Assembly: GCA_964627255.1 (NCBI GenBank)
Contig: CAZVIN010000042.1
Coordinates: 1 to 64,000, forward strand
Source of the DNA: CALLJL01 sp964627255
GTDB lineage: Bacteria; Acidobacteriota; Aminicenantia; Aminicenantales; CALLJL01
DNA length: 64,000 bases
Direction: 5' to 3'
Positions within the stretch are counted from its first letter, which is position 1. Every line of letters starts with the position of its first letter. Position numbers and translations under genes: made by a program. The notes below the pieces were generated by a model. It saw only the letters and a program-made list of their open reading frames with translations, was not told where the DNA came from and made no database searches. This document shows, piece after piece, positions 53,701-61,134 of the stretch.

Positions 53701-53933
53701 TCTATTCCAAGCTGGTTTGGTTTTCAGGCGAGATAGGTACAGGGGCTGGCGATGTCCGCAACTCCGACGATTATCCGCCCACAACCCAACAATATGAAGT
53801 CCATAAATTGCTCCAGGAGAGGCTGGAAAAAGTTAAAGCCGACTATGAAGAGTTATTCAATAAAGAGATACCGGCCTTCAATAAATTCGCTGGCGAAAGG
53901 AACTACGCCGGCTTGATAGCCACGATGCGCTAA
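50724..53933 (+). CDS. Secreted BNR/Asp-box (sortilin-like) multi-propeller protein, long form
   Basis: 1069-residue exported paralogue of the leftward gene. Signal peptide LIVGTFFVIIFISWFPPARA. The body has many Asp-box motifs (KSVDGGTNW, KSTDGGRTW, RTRDGGKTW, VSRDGGTSW, TRDGGRTW, SFDDGESW), interspersed with 'NPNIVFVG'-type strands, giving two propellers. A FlgD-like Ig segment follows (IIEIFDENGEKVRTLSG, NRVVWNLRH). Unlike its partner it ends in a roughly 130-residue helical region (IKETVNLWKEVVEEINTVVDM, LQERLEKVKADYEELF) that could mediate oligomerisation. Function by analogy only: extracellular binding or hydrolysis. Confidence 0.88.
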   Translation: MKPSQGKCFGLIVGTFFVIIFISWFPPARAAVQPITPEVYSQLRWRFVGPQGNRVSAVVCDSNDPNIYYAGACAGGVWKSVDGGTNWFPIFDDQPAQSIGALAIAPSDSNVVWVGTGESFIRSNVLIGNGVYKSTDGGRTWSHMGLENTGRISRIVIHPRDPNIVFVGAVGHCYGPQKERGVFRTRDGGKTWEHVLFVDENTGCSDISMDPNNPQIMFAGMWQIVIHTWGKFSGGPGSGVFVSRDGGTSWQRIRGHGLPTFDVGKVAVAVAPSNSDRVYALIETGDKGSLWRSDDGGYNWRVVSHERRLVERACYYTRLCIAPDDHNTVYIPCNSMYVSYDGGESIENFSGGGDNHDIWADPKNPKRIMIGNDGGVSITTTRGRQWRFVKLPIGQMYHVAVDNRIPYWVYSNMQDSTSKRGPSLTFAGPELPVWHSMGGCESGFSYPDPVDNNIVWGTCYSGTVEVHNLKTGLTRNVNPWPEKSLDSPAGVLKYRWNWTHPIAISPHEHNVVYVGSQYVHMTNNGGQSWTIISPDLTTNDRGKMGSSGGLTADNLGVEYGCTLFAIAESPLEKGVIWAGSNDGLVHITRDGGRTWQNVTPKEMPPWGTVSMIDPSRFEPGRCYLAVDGHQENIRDPYLFKTTDYGRTWKLISSNIPKSVFSYTSAIKEDPKRKGLLYAGTANAIYVSFDDGESWLPLQSNLPHACITWIALQEHFNDLVVSTNGRGIWIMDDITPLQQLTPEVLKSEVHLFTPRIAYRFKERAREDQAPNDQSRGQNPPYGAFINYYLKSAAKGDVIIEIFDENGEKVRTLSGPAQPGINRVVWNLRHEPLKQIELRTTPDFHPHVWEERRFRGRDTRPVLHWGIQPPQAGVLAVPGVYTIKLSVAGKVLTQKLEVLKDPHSAGTVEDIKETVNLWKEVVEEINTVVDMINRLEWVRKQIEDMTKVLKRDEKAGPVLDALSKLDKKTMAVEDELLQRQLHASDPKSYRAEMKLYSKLVWFSGEIGTGAGDVRNSDDYPPTTQQYEVHKLLQERLEKVKADYEELFNKEIPAFNKFAGERNYAGLIATMR

Positions 53934-53936
53934 ACT

Positions 53937-54298
53937 TTAATGTTGGTACCTATTTCGTCTGGACTTTATGCGCTGAGGCAAAGATTCTAGCCGCTCGATT
54001 TAACCAGCTATCTCTAAATAGTTTCTTTAGCCGGCTTATTGGGCTGGTAAATTTATATCTATTTAGGGCCAATTTAACAGGCTTTATTAGCGTTCCCTTC
54101 TTAGCGCTTGAAAAAATATAACGAAGCACTAAGCTTTTCTATTTTTTATGAAGAAACTCGATTAAGTCCCAATAAGGCCTAAAAAAATATGAAAAGCATT
54201 ATTTATGAAGAGGAAAGATTTTAAAAGCTGGAGGGAGGTTTTCTCCTTTGCTGACCTTTCGGGCGGCCTGAACAAAATAAATGCCAGGAGTCCGTCGG
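53937..54298. other. Convergent spacer, no gene seen
   Basis: About 360 AT-rich bases between two converging genes. No reading frame with a ribosome-binding site and no strong terminator hairpin was found. Confidence 0.5.
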
Positions 54299-55225
54299 TT
54301 AGAGCAAACTTAATTTAAGTCCCAAGCTGAGGGATAAAAGCGAAGGCCGGAAAACAACTTGGCGGAGAGACAAATAGGGTATCATTTTTGCCACAGGCTC
54401 AATTCCCGGTGGCTGATAATTCTCGTCATAACCGATAGCCTCCAGTCTAAGCGGGATTTCAGCGCTTCGGAAATAGCGCCCATTAAAAAATAAAGAGAGG
54501 CCACTTAGCAGTCGACCTGAAAAACTCAGGCCGGCGTTCCATCCCCTTATGTGGTTGGGGATGAAGCGAGCTAGCAATTTATATTCCTCGCTAAATAAGA
54601 CGGAATGACCCCCAAGCCAGAAACGGGTGAAGGCCAGCGGGCCCAAGTCCCCTTTAAGGAAAAAAGAAGATAATCCGGCAGAAAGACCCACTTCCCAGCG
54701 ATGGTTCAAGTTTAAGCGGATAGCGGGATTGAGATTAAAAATTTTAAGGTCTAAATAACCGTGAGGGGGAGGCCAGGCACTTTTCCAATTTACCGTGACT
54801 TCGACGGGTTCGTACCAAGGGGGCGGCCGGGAAATATATTGGAGGAACACCTCATAATTGGAGCTTTCTCCCTCCAAAGGGGAGGAGAGATGGAAATAAC
54901 TAATTTCTATTCCCAACCTTTCTGTCGGAAATATGCCTAACAAAATTGATTTTCCTTTAGCCCTAACTGTTTGGAATTCGAGTCTATGCAAAGCGGAGCT
55001 AACGGCTTGGCCGGGTTCAAAGGGAGGTGAATATTGATGCTGGTAATCAGAGACAAAATTATGGCTCCTAATATCCCAAGCAAAACTCAACTCAATAATT
55101 CTTCCCATCTCCTCAGCCCAACCGCTCCCTGTCGGGGCTAAAAACCAGATAGAAAAGATAAAAAATATTGTGGCTTTGAGGAAAGCCGATAAAATGCCTA
55201 CTTGTTTATACTTATTTATTAACAT
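54299..55225 (-). CDS. Predicted outer-membrane beta-barrel protein
   Basis: 308 residues, family unknown. Signal region FLKATIFFIFSIWFLAPTGSGWA, then amphipathic strands rich in aromatic residues (IELSFAWDIRSHNF, LGIEISYFHL, EVGLSAGLSSFFLKG, GLSLFFNGRYF) ending in LSLSLGLKLSLL. This is the pattern of a porin-like barrel with 10-12 strands. The chosen ATG lacks a ribosome-binding site; a consensus TTGACA occurs upstream (minus strand, about 55260) but without a matching -10. Confidence 0.65.
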   Translation of the reverse strand: MLINKYKQVGILSAFLKATIFFIFSIWFLAPTGSGWAEEMGRIIELSFAWDIRSHNFVSDYQHQYSPPFEPGQAVSSALHRLEFQTVRAKGKSILLGIFPTERLGIEISYFHLSSPLEGESSNYEVFLQYISRPPPWYEPVEVTVNWKSAWPPPHGYLDLKIFNLNPAIRLNLNHRWEVGLSAGLSSFFLKGDLGPLAFTRFWLGGHSVLFSEEYKLLARFIPNHIRGWNAGLSFSGRLLSGLSLFFNGRYFRSAEIPLRLEAIGYDENYQPPGIEPVAKMIPYLSLRQVVFRPSLLSLSLGLKLSLL

Positions 55226-55626
55226 TTAGTTTAACTTAGGCTTTATATATGAGTCTTGTCAAGCTAATTTGGGCCCCCTCGTCCATAAAAATCAAAAGGG
55301 GCAAGGGTGTCAGCGGGGAAACTCGGCGGACCTTCGCGCATCTTTCATCACGAACTTTGTGCCGTTCAAAAAGATAAGGAACGCTTTGCGGATAGACTTT
55401 CTACCCCCTTAGCCGCCCTTGGCTTGGCATCTTCTGGAGTCGTTATTTATCCTTCCTCACGACCGTTGCAGGGGAAATTATGCCCAAAGATGCTCACTTG
55501 CCCCCCCTAGCCGAAAAGCTAAATTCCACAAATTGGCTGGATACAACCACATTGTCAAGAACAGGGACTGAGTTCCGCTGGGAATCCGGCGCGTGATCAA
55601 GAGGGCTTTTTCTAAGGAGGGAATGA
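55226..55626. other. Spacer before the small membrane-protein gene
   Basis: About 400 bases. Two weak frames (for example 55307-55510) have no ribosome-binding site and no recognisable content. Nothing else supported. Confidence 0.4.
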
Positions 55627-55761
55627 ATGGCGGATGAACAACTATTCGACGACCATGGCGAAAAAGAGATTAATGTTAAAATTAGGCGACGCCTTACATA
55701 TTTACCTATATTTATTTTGATTTTTTCGTTCTTCCCCTTTTTGGGCGAGGTTAAACGATAA
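55627..55761 (+). CDS. Small single-span membrane protein, 44 residues
   Basis: A short gene supported by a strong AAGGAGG ribosome-binding site six bases before the ATG. It reads MADEQLFDDHGEKEINVKI, a positive patch RRRLTY, then a hydrophobic span LPIFILIFSFFPFLG and a short tail EVKR before TAA. The acidic head, Arg cluster and single span give a clear topology (N terminus inside by the positive-inside rule). Function unknown; the neighbours are mnmA downstream and a barrel-protein gene upstream on the other strand. Confidence 0.65.
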   Translation: MADEQLFDDHGEKEINVKIRRRLTYLPIFILIFSFFPFLGEVKR

Positions 55762-55799
55762 GTCGGCGACAGTGGAAGCTATCATGAAATTTTTCTGCT

Positions 55800-56030
55800 C
55801 CTAGCCTTCCTTGATGGTTCTTCGAGGGAGCGTTGGGGAGCCGAGCATGTCTAAGCCTGAGCTGAACGAAGCGAGAGGCTTAATGGGGAAAAGGGACTGC
55901 TGGGCTTGGCTTATTACCAGACAGGCGGCTTGCGCCGGCTTTGAGAACGGCGAGGCGGGGACCACAGGGATAACCTGAGCAGAAGCGAGGCCATTCCTGC
56001 CTCCTCGTTGTCTAACCCCCACGAGTCGTT
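55800..56030. repeat. GC-rich structured intergenic element with two related motif copies
   Basis: Markedly more GC-rich than the AT-rich spacers around it and without a supported gene. It contains a hairpin with a perfect 7-bp stem (TAAGCCT 55852-55858, AGGCTTA 55876-55882), whose loop closes with GCT/AGC. The motif CCTGAGC...AAGCGAG occurs twice, at 55856-55875 and 55974-55989, with spacers of 6 and 2 bases. A second stem CGCCG/CGGCG (55933-55952) lies between. It resembles REP-like palindromes seen in many environmental genomes, or a structured RNA. No known RNA family was recognised. Confidence 0.45.
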
Positions 56031-56170
56031 AGAGAACTATTTAGATTATCTTGAGAGCGGAGGCGGTTTTTTAAACCAAACGTGAGCCGAACTTAACTGG
56101 CCAATCTGGGAAAGGGAAAGAAAATCTGTTATTTTAAGAAGCGGTAGAATTTCGATGGGGTAATTTCAAC

Positions 56171-57265
56171 GTGAGCCGGAAGAAAGTCGTGGTGGCGATG
56201 AGTGGGGGGGTGGACTCCTCAGTGGCGGCCGCCCTTTTAAAAAGCCAGGGATATGAGGTTATAGGCGTGACAATGAAATTATTTTCCTTGCCTCCCGAGG
56301 TCTGTCAGGATGAGTCGCTTCGTAGCTGTTGCGGTTGGAAAGCCGTTGAAGACGCCCACCGCGTTTGCCTTGAGCTTGGAATTGTCCATTATGAGGTTGA
56401 TTTGCGCCGCGAGTTTGAGAAAGCCGTGATCCAGGATTTTTGCCAGGAGTATACGCGGGGACGCACCCCTAACCCCTGTATTCGTTGCAATGAAGACATA
56501 AAGTTTAAAGCTTTCTGGGAAAGAACAAGAAACCTTGAAGCCGATTTTCTGGCCACCGGCCACCATGCCCGGATTGAGGCCGACGAGGCTACAGGTCGTT
56601 TTCTTCTAAAAAAAGGCCGGGATAGAGATAAGGACCAGTCCTATTTTCTTTATCCTCTAACTCAAGAACAAATGGCTCGCACCTTATTTCCCGTGGGCCA
56701 ATACACCAAAGGGCAAGTCCGCCGCTTAGCCCGAAAATTTGGCCTTCACGTGGCTGACCGCGCTGAGAGCCAGGAAATCTGCTTTGTGATCGACAATGAT
56801 TATGTCAATTTTATTAAGACCCGAAGGCCAGAAGCCTTCCAGCCTGGCCCCATTTTGACTGCTTCCGGCCAGCAGCTCGGAGAGCATCAGGGAATCGCCA
56901 ATTTTACAATTGGTCAACGCCGAGGCATGGGTATTGCCTGGAAAAGACCACTTTATGTTATTAACATTGATTTCGAGCGAAACGCCGTCATCGTCGGCGA
57001 GGAGAAAGAGTTGCTGAAAAGGAAATTGCTGGCGACAATGGCGAATCTTATTGCTGTTGAAAAATTAACTTTCCCTCTCGCTGTCAAGGCTAAGATTCGT
57101 TATAAACATGAAGAGGCCAAAGCCATAATTTCACCGGTAGACGAAGGAACCGTCATGGTAGAGTTTAAAGTGCCCCAGAGGGCTGTCACCCCAGGTCAAT
57201 CTGTGGTCTTTTATCAGAAAGACATCGTGGTTGGAGGCGGTATTATCGACCAGGTCCTTGATTAG
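56171..57265 (+). CDS. mnmA: tRNA-specific 2-thiouridylase MnmA
   Basis: Thiolates U34 of Lys, Glu and Gln tRNAs. 364 residues from GTG. PP-loop VVVAMSGGVDSSVAAALLK at the N terminus. The two catalytic cysteines are Cys106 in NPCIRCNEDIKF and Cys204 in SQEICFVIDNDY; the GHHARIE and DQSYFLYPL motifs are present. The C-terminal beta domain ends PQRAVTPGQSVVFYQKD. A second Cys103 sits three residues before the nucleophile, as in several non-proteobacterial forms. Confidence 0.96.
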   Translation: MSRKKVVVAMSGGVDSSVAAALLKSQGYEVIGVTMKLFSLPPEVCQDESLRSCCGWKAVEDAHRVCLELGIVHYEVDLRREFEKAVIQDFCQEYTRGRTPNPCIRCNEDIKFKAFWERTRNLEADFLATGHHARIEADEATGRFLLKKGRDRDKDQSYFLYPLTQEQMARTLFPVGQYTKGQVRRLARKFGLHVADRAESQEICFVIDNDYVNFIKTRRPEAFQPGPILTASGQQLGEHQGIANFTIGQRRGMGIAWKRPLYVINIDFERNAVIVGEEKELLKRKLLATMANLIAVEKLTFPLAVKAKIRYKHEEAKAIISPVDEGTVMVEFKVPQRAVTPGQSVVFYQKDIVVGGGIIDQVLD

Positions 57266-57266
57266 G

Positions 57267-57298
57267 GAAGGAGGTTAAGAAAAACTGGCGCCTCCTTC
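57267..57298 (+). repeat. Perfect 8-bp inverted repeat just after mnmA
   Basis: GAAGGAGG (57267-57274) and CCTCCTTC (57291-57298) can pair over a 16-base loop, directly behind the mnmA stop. No U-tract follows, so it is not a standard terminator; it may protect the 3' end or act as a weak terminator. Confidence 0.6.
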
Positions 57299-57582
57299 GA
57301 ACCCCGCAAGCGGCTAGATTCTTAATTAGGGTCTCTTGATATTTAATCGGCGTTGTCGTTCAGGCTAAAAAATCAGAGAGGCCCGTTTTGGCTCAAATTG
57401 CTGCCTTCTCTCATCTAACAAAACGATGGAAAGCTTTACTTGGAGGCATCAGTTGAATTGATATTACCATAATTATATTCTTTTCCCCACTTGTCTCCAG
57501 CACTTCCTTCTTAAGAATCTTTTCGCGGTTAAATCCACACTCTTGGCGGGCTTTCAGCCGTGTTCTTAGGACAGTTTTGATT
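57299..57582. other. Convergent spacer between mnmA and pfkA
   Basis: About 280 bases; no gene, repeat or strong terminator recognised. Confidence 0.5.
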
Positions 57583-58611
57583 TTAGCCGAAGAAGACCTT
57601 AGCGATTTCGTAAAGTTCCATATCCACTGTTTTGAGCTGGGCTACCGCTTTTTCGAGCGGCACAGGAACAACCTTATTTCCCTGGAGACTGACCATCAAA
57701 CCAAATTGACCTTCCCTCACTAGGTCAATGGCTGCAATGCCAAATCTTGTGGCCAGAATTCGGTCATAGGCTGTTGGCGAGCCGCCTCGTTGCGTATGAC
57801 CCAAAACAGTAACCCTTGTTTCTAAGCCCGTCCTCTTCTCGACCTCGCGGCCAAGGTAATGGCCAATTCCGCCAAGCCGGATGTGGCCAAAAGCGTCTTT
57901 TTCTTCCGATTGAGCAATCAACCCGTTTTCCTTGGGCTGGGCTCCCTCAGCTACCACAATAATACTAAAATCCTTACCTCTTTCGCGGCGTTTTTTAACC
58001 TCGCGGCAAACCTCCTCCAGGTCAAAGGGAACTTCAGGAATCAGGATGAGGTCAGCCCCTCCGGCCAGGCCACCCAGCACGGCAATCCAGCCAGCATGCC
58101 GACCCATAACTTCGACAACCATAACTCGATGATGGGCTTCAGCCGTGGTATGCAAACGGTCCAAAGCCTCACAGACAATAGAAACGGCTGTATCAAAGCC
58201 GAAGGTGTAATCAGTACAAGAAAGGTCATTATCGATAGTTTTAGGCACGCCGACAACCTTCAAGCCTTTTTGGGATAATTTCAAGGCCACGCCGAGAGTG
58301 TCTTCCCCGCCGATAGCAATAAGAGCATCGATTTCGAACTTGGCGATATTCGCAAAGATTTTTTCGACATCGCCTTCTTTTTTAAAAGGATTAGTCCGGG
58401 AGGTACCGAGGATAGTCCCCCCGCGAGGCAAAATGCCAGAAATGGAATTAAGGTCCAGGGGGATTATTTTGCCCTCGATCAAGCCGAGCCAGCCGTTTCT
58501 TATGCCGTAGCATTCATAGCCATAATTCATAATGCCTTTACGGACGATGGCTCTGATGACAGCATTCAACCCGGGACAATCGCCGCCTCCCGTGAGCATT
58601 GCCACTCTCAT
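57583..58611 (-). CDS. pfkA: 6-phosphofructokinase, predicted pyrophosphate-dependent
   Basis: Phosphorylates fructose 6-phosphate in glycolysis. 342 residues with MLTGGGDCPGLNAVIRAIV, the TIDND catalytic motif and MGRHAGWIAVLGGLAGGAD. Two phosphoryl-donor positions, numbered as in E. coli, are Asp104 in GGEDT and Lys124 in VPKTIDND. The Asp/Lys pair is the pyrophosphate type (ATP enzymes have Gly/Gly or Gly/Lys), and the local sequence looks like the group III enzyme of Amycolatopsis. PPi use makes the step reversible. GGAGG ribosome-binding site; 60 bases downstream of fba. Confidence 0.93.
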   Translation of the reverse strand: MRVAMLTGGGDCPGLNAVIRAIVRKGIMNYGYECYGIRNGWLGLIEGKIIPLDLNSISGILPRGGTILGTSRTNPFKKEGDVEKIFANIAKFEIDALIAIGGEDTLGVALKLSQKGLKVVGVPKTIDNDLSCTDYTFGFDTAVSIVCEALDRLHTTAEAHHRVMVVEVMGRHAGWIAVLGGLAGGADLILIPEVPFDLEEVCREVKKRRERGKDFSIIVVAEGAQPKENGLIAQSEEKDAFGHIRLGGIGHYLGREVEKRTGLETRVTVLGHTQRGGSPTAYDRILATRFGIAAIDLVREGQFGLMVSLQGNKVVPVPLEKAVAQLKTVDMELYEIAKVFFG

Positions 58612-58671
58612 TTTGACCTCCGGATTAGTTAGCAGAATTATTAATTAGAGGAAATAATGCCTTCAATTTTA

Positions 58672-59628
58672 TTAATAACGTCTGATAAGGCTAAAAATTT
58701 CGCGACTTATCCTTACAGCCTCGTCATATTTTCGCTGCCAGATATTGCGGCCGAAGATAAAGCCATCAACTCCTGCTTCGAGGCAGACTTCGACCTTTTC
58801 CAACAGCTCCTCGTCGCTCAGTTTGGAGCCACCCGAAACCAGAACGCCGGTTCGACCAGCCGAGCGGATAACCATCCTCAGGGCCTCGACCTCTGAAATA
58901 TCCTTATATTCATTGTAAGCTTTAAAGGGGCTGGATGGCTCATAGCTGCCGCCTTTGGGCGGCACGGGCAGGTTAATTTTAGCGAGATGAGCGCCTAACT
59001 CGTTAGCCACTCGAGCTGCATAATCTACCATGGCTAAGGAGTCTCGGCCAGCGCCCCTGCTTTCCGCATAGCGGCCACGAGGATAAGCCCACATGATTAC
59101 TGGTAGACCGTATCTTTTGGCTTCTTGCCTTATTAGAGTAAATTGGGCGATGTCTTCAGCCTCCCGTGGTGAGCCCACATAGAGTGTATAGCCGACCGCG
59201 TCCGCGCCCAGGCGCAGGGCATCCTCAACGCTGGCATCGAGCGGCGAAAAGGCTTCCTCGTCAGGAGGAATCGAAGTGCGACCATTAATTTTGAGCACAA
59301 GCGGCACTTTGCCGGCATATTTTTTGAGATGCTTTTCAGCCAGCCCGATATGGCAGGCAACGCCGGAATAATTGGCCTCGAGCGCCAGCTCGAGCTGAAA
59401 CTCAAAATCAATGCTGGCCGGATTAGGGAAGAAATCGCGTGGTCCATGTTCCAGGCCCTGGTCGATAGGAAGGAGCATTATTTTTCCATTACCAGGACCA
59501 TGAGCATACATCAACTCGTAGAGATGTCTCTTTTCTCCAGGACCGAGGTGGTCCAAGTCAAGATGAAATTTTTCCAGTCGCTCCCTTTGAGCCATTTTAA
59601 TTTCTATTTGGCGGACTGCCTCGCTCAT
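58672..59628 (-). CDS. Fructose-bisphosphate aldolase, class I archaeal-type (DhnA family)
   Basis: Splits or forms fructose 1,6-bisphosphate through a Schiff base. 318 residues. Lys217 in GAHLAKINLP is the likely Schiff-base lysine; MLLPIDQGLEHGPRDFF, ADAVGYTLYVGSPRE, PVIMWAYPRG and the phosphate-binding LVSGGSKL / GVDGFIFGRNIWQR are family motifs. About 50 residues longer than archaeal forms at the N terminus, as in other bacterial members. Shares an operon with the PPi-type pfkA, forming a glycolysis/gluconeogenesis pair. Confidence 0.93.
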   Translation of the reverse strand: MSEAVRQIEIKMAQRERLEKFHLDLDHLGPGEKRHLYELMYAHGPGNGKIMLLPIDQGLEHGPRDFFPNPASIDFEFQLELALEANYSGVACHIGLAEKHLKKYAGKVPLVLKINGRTSIPPDEEAFSPLDASVEDALRLGADAVGYTLYVGSPREAEDIAQFTLIRQEAKRYGLPVIMWAYPRGRYAESRGAGRDSLAMVDYAARVANELGAHLAKINLPVPPKGGSYEPSSPFKAYNEYKDISEVEALRMVIRSAGRTGVLVSGGSKLSDEELLEKVEVCLEAGVDGFIFGRNIWQRKYDEAVRISREIFSLIRRY

Positions 59629-60199
59629 TAGGCTTCCTCCTTTGAGATAATTTCGGAGATTATTGGAGCCAAAGAAGCTAAGCCACGATTATCGGCTCAT
59701 TTCTAGGCTGGCCGAACTTCTCTTCACCGAAATTACCTTATATTTTAGCTTTTTCTCCCGTTTATTTCAACCGCAAGGCGCGAAAAGACAGGTTAAAGCC
59801 AAAGAGTTCATTTTCCTGAATAGCAATGTAATAGGCAAATGGCATTTCAGAGGTAAGGAGCGAGTGGCGCAAGCGCCGAGAAGACTGAAGACGAAACAGG
59901 GTGAGGAACCTTAATGGAAACGAGACCATCGTGGCCGCCACCTTGCCCAACTCGCCCCAGATAGAAGAGAATCAAACTAATTAGATATCTCTTCCGTAAT
60001 AGAGACAAATGCAAGCCGAGGAAAAAGCGCCTTTACATATTATTGGGGCGAACCTCAATATTTCTGATAACGCCGCCTCAAATTCTATCTTTCTGTTTGG
60101 TTCCTCTAATCGAAAAAAGAGGAGATGAAAAGAAGAAAGAGAAGCGATAAAATAAATGATATAGAGAAGAAGGAGGTAGTTATCGCGGGGAGGGATAAG
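59629..60199. other. Divergent spacer, no gene supported
   Basis: About 570 bases between fba and the MBL-fold gene. An 83-codon plus-strand frame (59663-59914) lacks a ribosome-binding site. A small GGCG/CGCC hairpin lies near 59870. Only a weak fba promoter candidate (GATAAT, minus strand, near 59690) was seen. Confidence 0.45.
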
Positions 60200-60991
60200 A
60201 TGAGAAAATGGGGAATATTGATAGCGTTTTTCCTTTGCGGTTGCCTCCTGGAGGCAGCGGCTGATAATTTTAATAAGGAGTCAGGGATTATGAAAACCGA
60301 AGAAATAAGGAATCTATTTGCCTATGTCCTGGAAGAAAATGAAGTGGCCTTTCAGTTCCTTGGTTATTCGGGCGTTATCATCAGAACAACCGAGGGAGCA
60401 GTGATTATCGACCCCGCTGATAGATTGCGAGGCGAAGGCCTAAAGGCGTTGGCTTCGGCCGCGGTCAACCTCGTCCTTTTTACCCATGACCATTATGACC
60501 ATTTTAATCACGTCAGCGCCGTCGCCTTATTTAAAGCTACAGCTGCGCCGATTCTGGCCGAACGCTCAGTCATGAATCATCTAAGGAATGATATCCCCGC
60601 CCAAAAACTCTTAGCCGCCCCCATAGACCAGCCTTTTCAATCTGGAAATATTAAAGTTCAAGCCGTTCGGGGGACCCACGTTGGACCAATTCTCCTTTAC
60701 CACATAGCCATCGGCAAGATAAGTATTTTCCATGGAGGCGATTCTGGCTATGTGCCGCTTGCCGGACTTAAAGCCGATATCGCTTTCCTGCCCACGGGAG
60801 AGCCGTCGCCGACCGCTTCGCCCGAGCAAGCCTTCCGTCTGGCTTTGGAGCTGAAGCCTAAGGTAATTATTGCCATCCACGGTTCAGGCCGTCAAAGTAA
60901 AGAGCTCGAGAGGCTGATTCAGGAGAAATTGCCGGACGCTAAAGTGATAGTTCCAACGCCCTATGCGATTAACAGAGTTAAGCTGGATTAG
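60200..60991 (+). CDS. Exported metallo-beta-lactamase-fold hydrolase (UlaG-like)
   Basis: Metal-dependent hydrolase, likely periplasmic. The ATG at 60200 is chosen for GGGGAGGG just upstream and because it exposes a signal peptide MRKWGILIAFFLCGCLLEAA; the in-frame ATG at 60125 would bury it. 263 residues with FLGYSGVIIRTTEGAVIIDP, the metal motif FTHDHYDHFNHV, GTHVGPILLY, FHGGDSGY and IIAIHGSG supplying the other ligands. The nearest known group acts on lactones or phosphodiesters; substrate unknown. Two cysteines near the signal end (CGC) could make it a lipoprotein. Confidence 0.83.
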   Translation: MRKWGILIAFFLCGCLLEAAADNFNKESGIMKTEEIRNLFAYVLEENEVAFQFLGYSGVIIRTTEGAVIIDPADRLRGEGLKALASAAVNLVLFTHDHYDHFNHVSAVALFKATAAPILAERSVMNHLRNDIPAQKLLAAPIDQPFQSGNIKVQAVRGTHVGPILLYHIAIGKISIFHGGDSGYVPLAGLKADIAFLPTGEPSPTASPEQAFRLALELKPKVIIAIHGSGRQSKELERLIQEKLPDAKVIVPTPYAINRVKLD

Positions 60992-61134
60992 GACTTAAGA
61001 TGATAAGTAAAATTAACCCTTTGCTTTGCGCCAGCCAAGTATAATCATAAACAAAAAAATAATCATCCATCGAAATAAAACAATAGAAGGATTAGCAGGC
61101 ATTAACAAAATTAGAGGAAAACGGAGAAAAAACA

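Noticed and set aside
55307..55510. 67-codon frame after the barrel-protein gene
   Set aside because: No recognisable content and only a poor ribosome-binding site; likely chance.
55801..56022. 73-codon minus-strand frame across the GC-rich element
   Set aside because: Better explained by the hairpin and repeated motif; it opposes mnmA and has no ribosome-binding site.
59663..59914. 83-codon frame upstream of the MBL-fold gene
   Set aside because: No ribosome-binding site, mixed composition, no family features.
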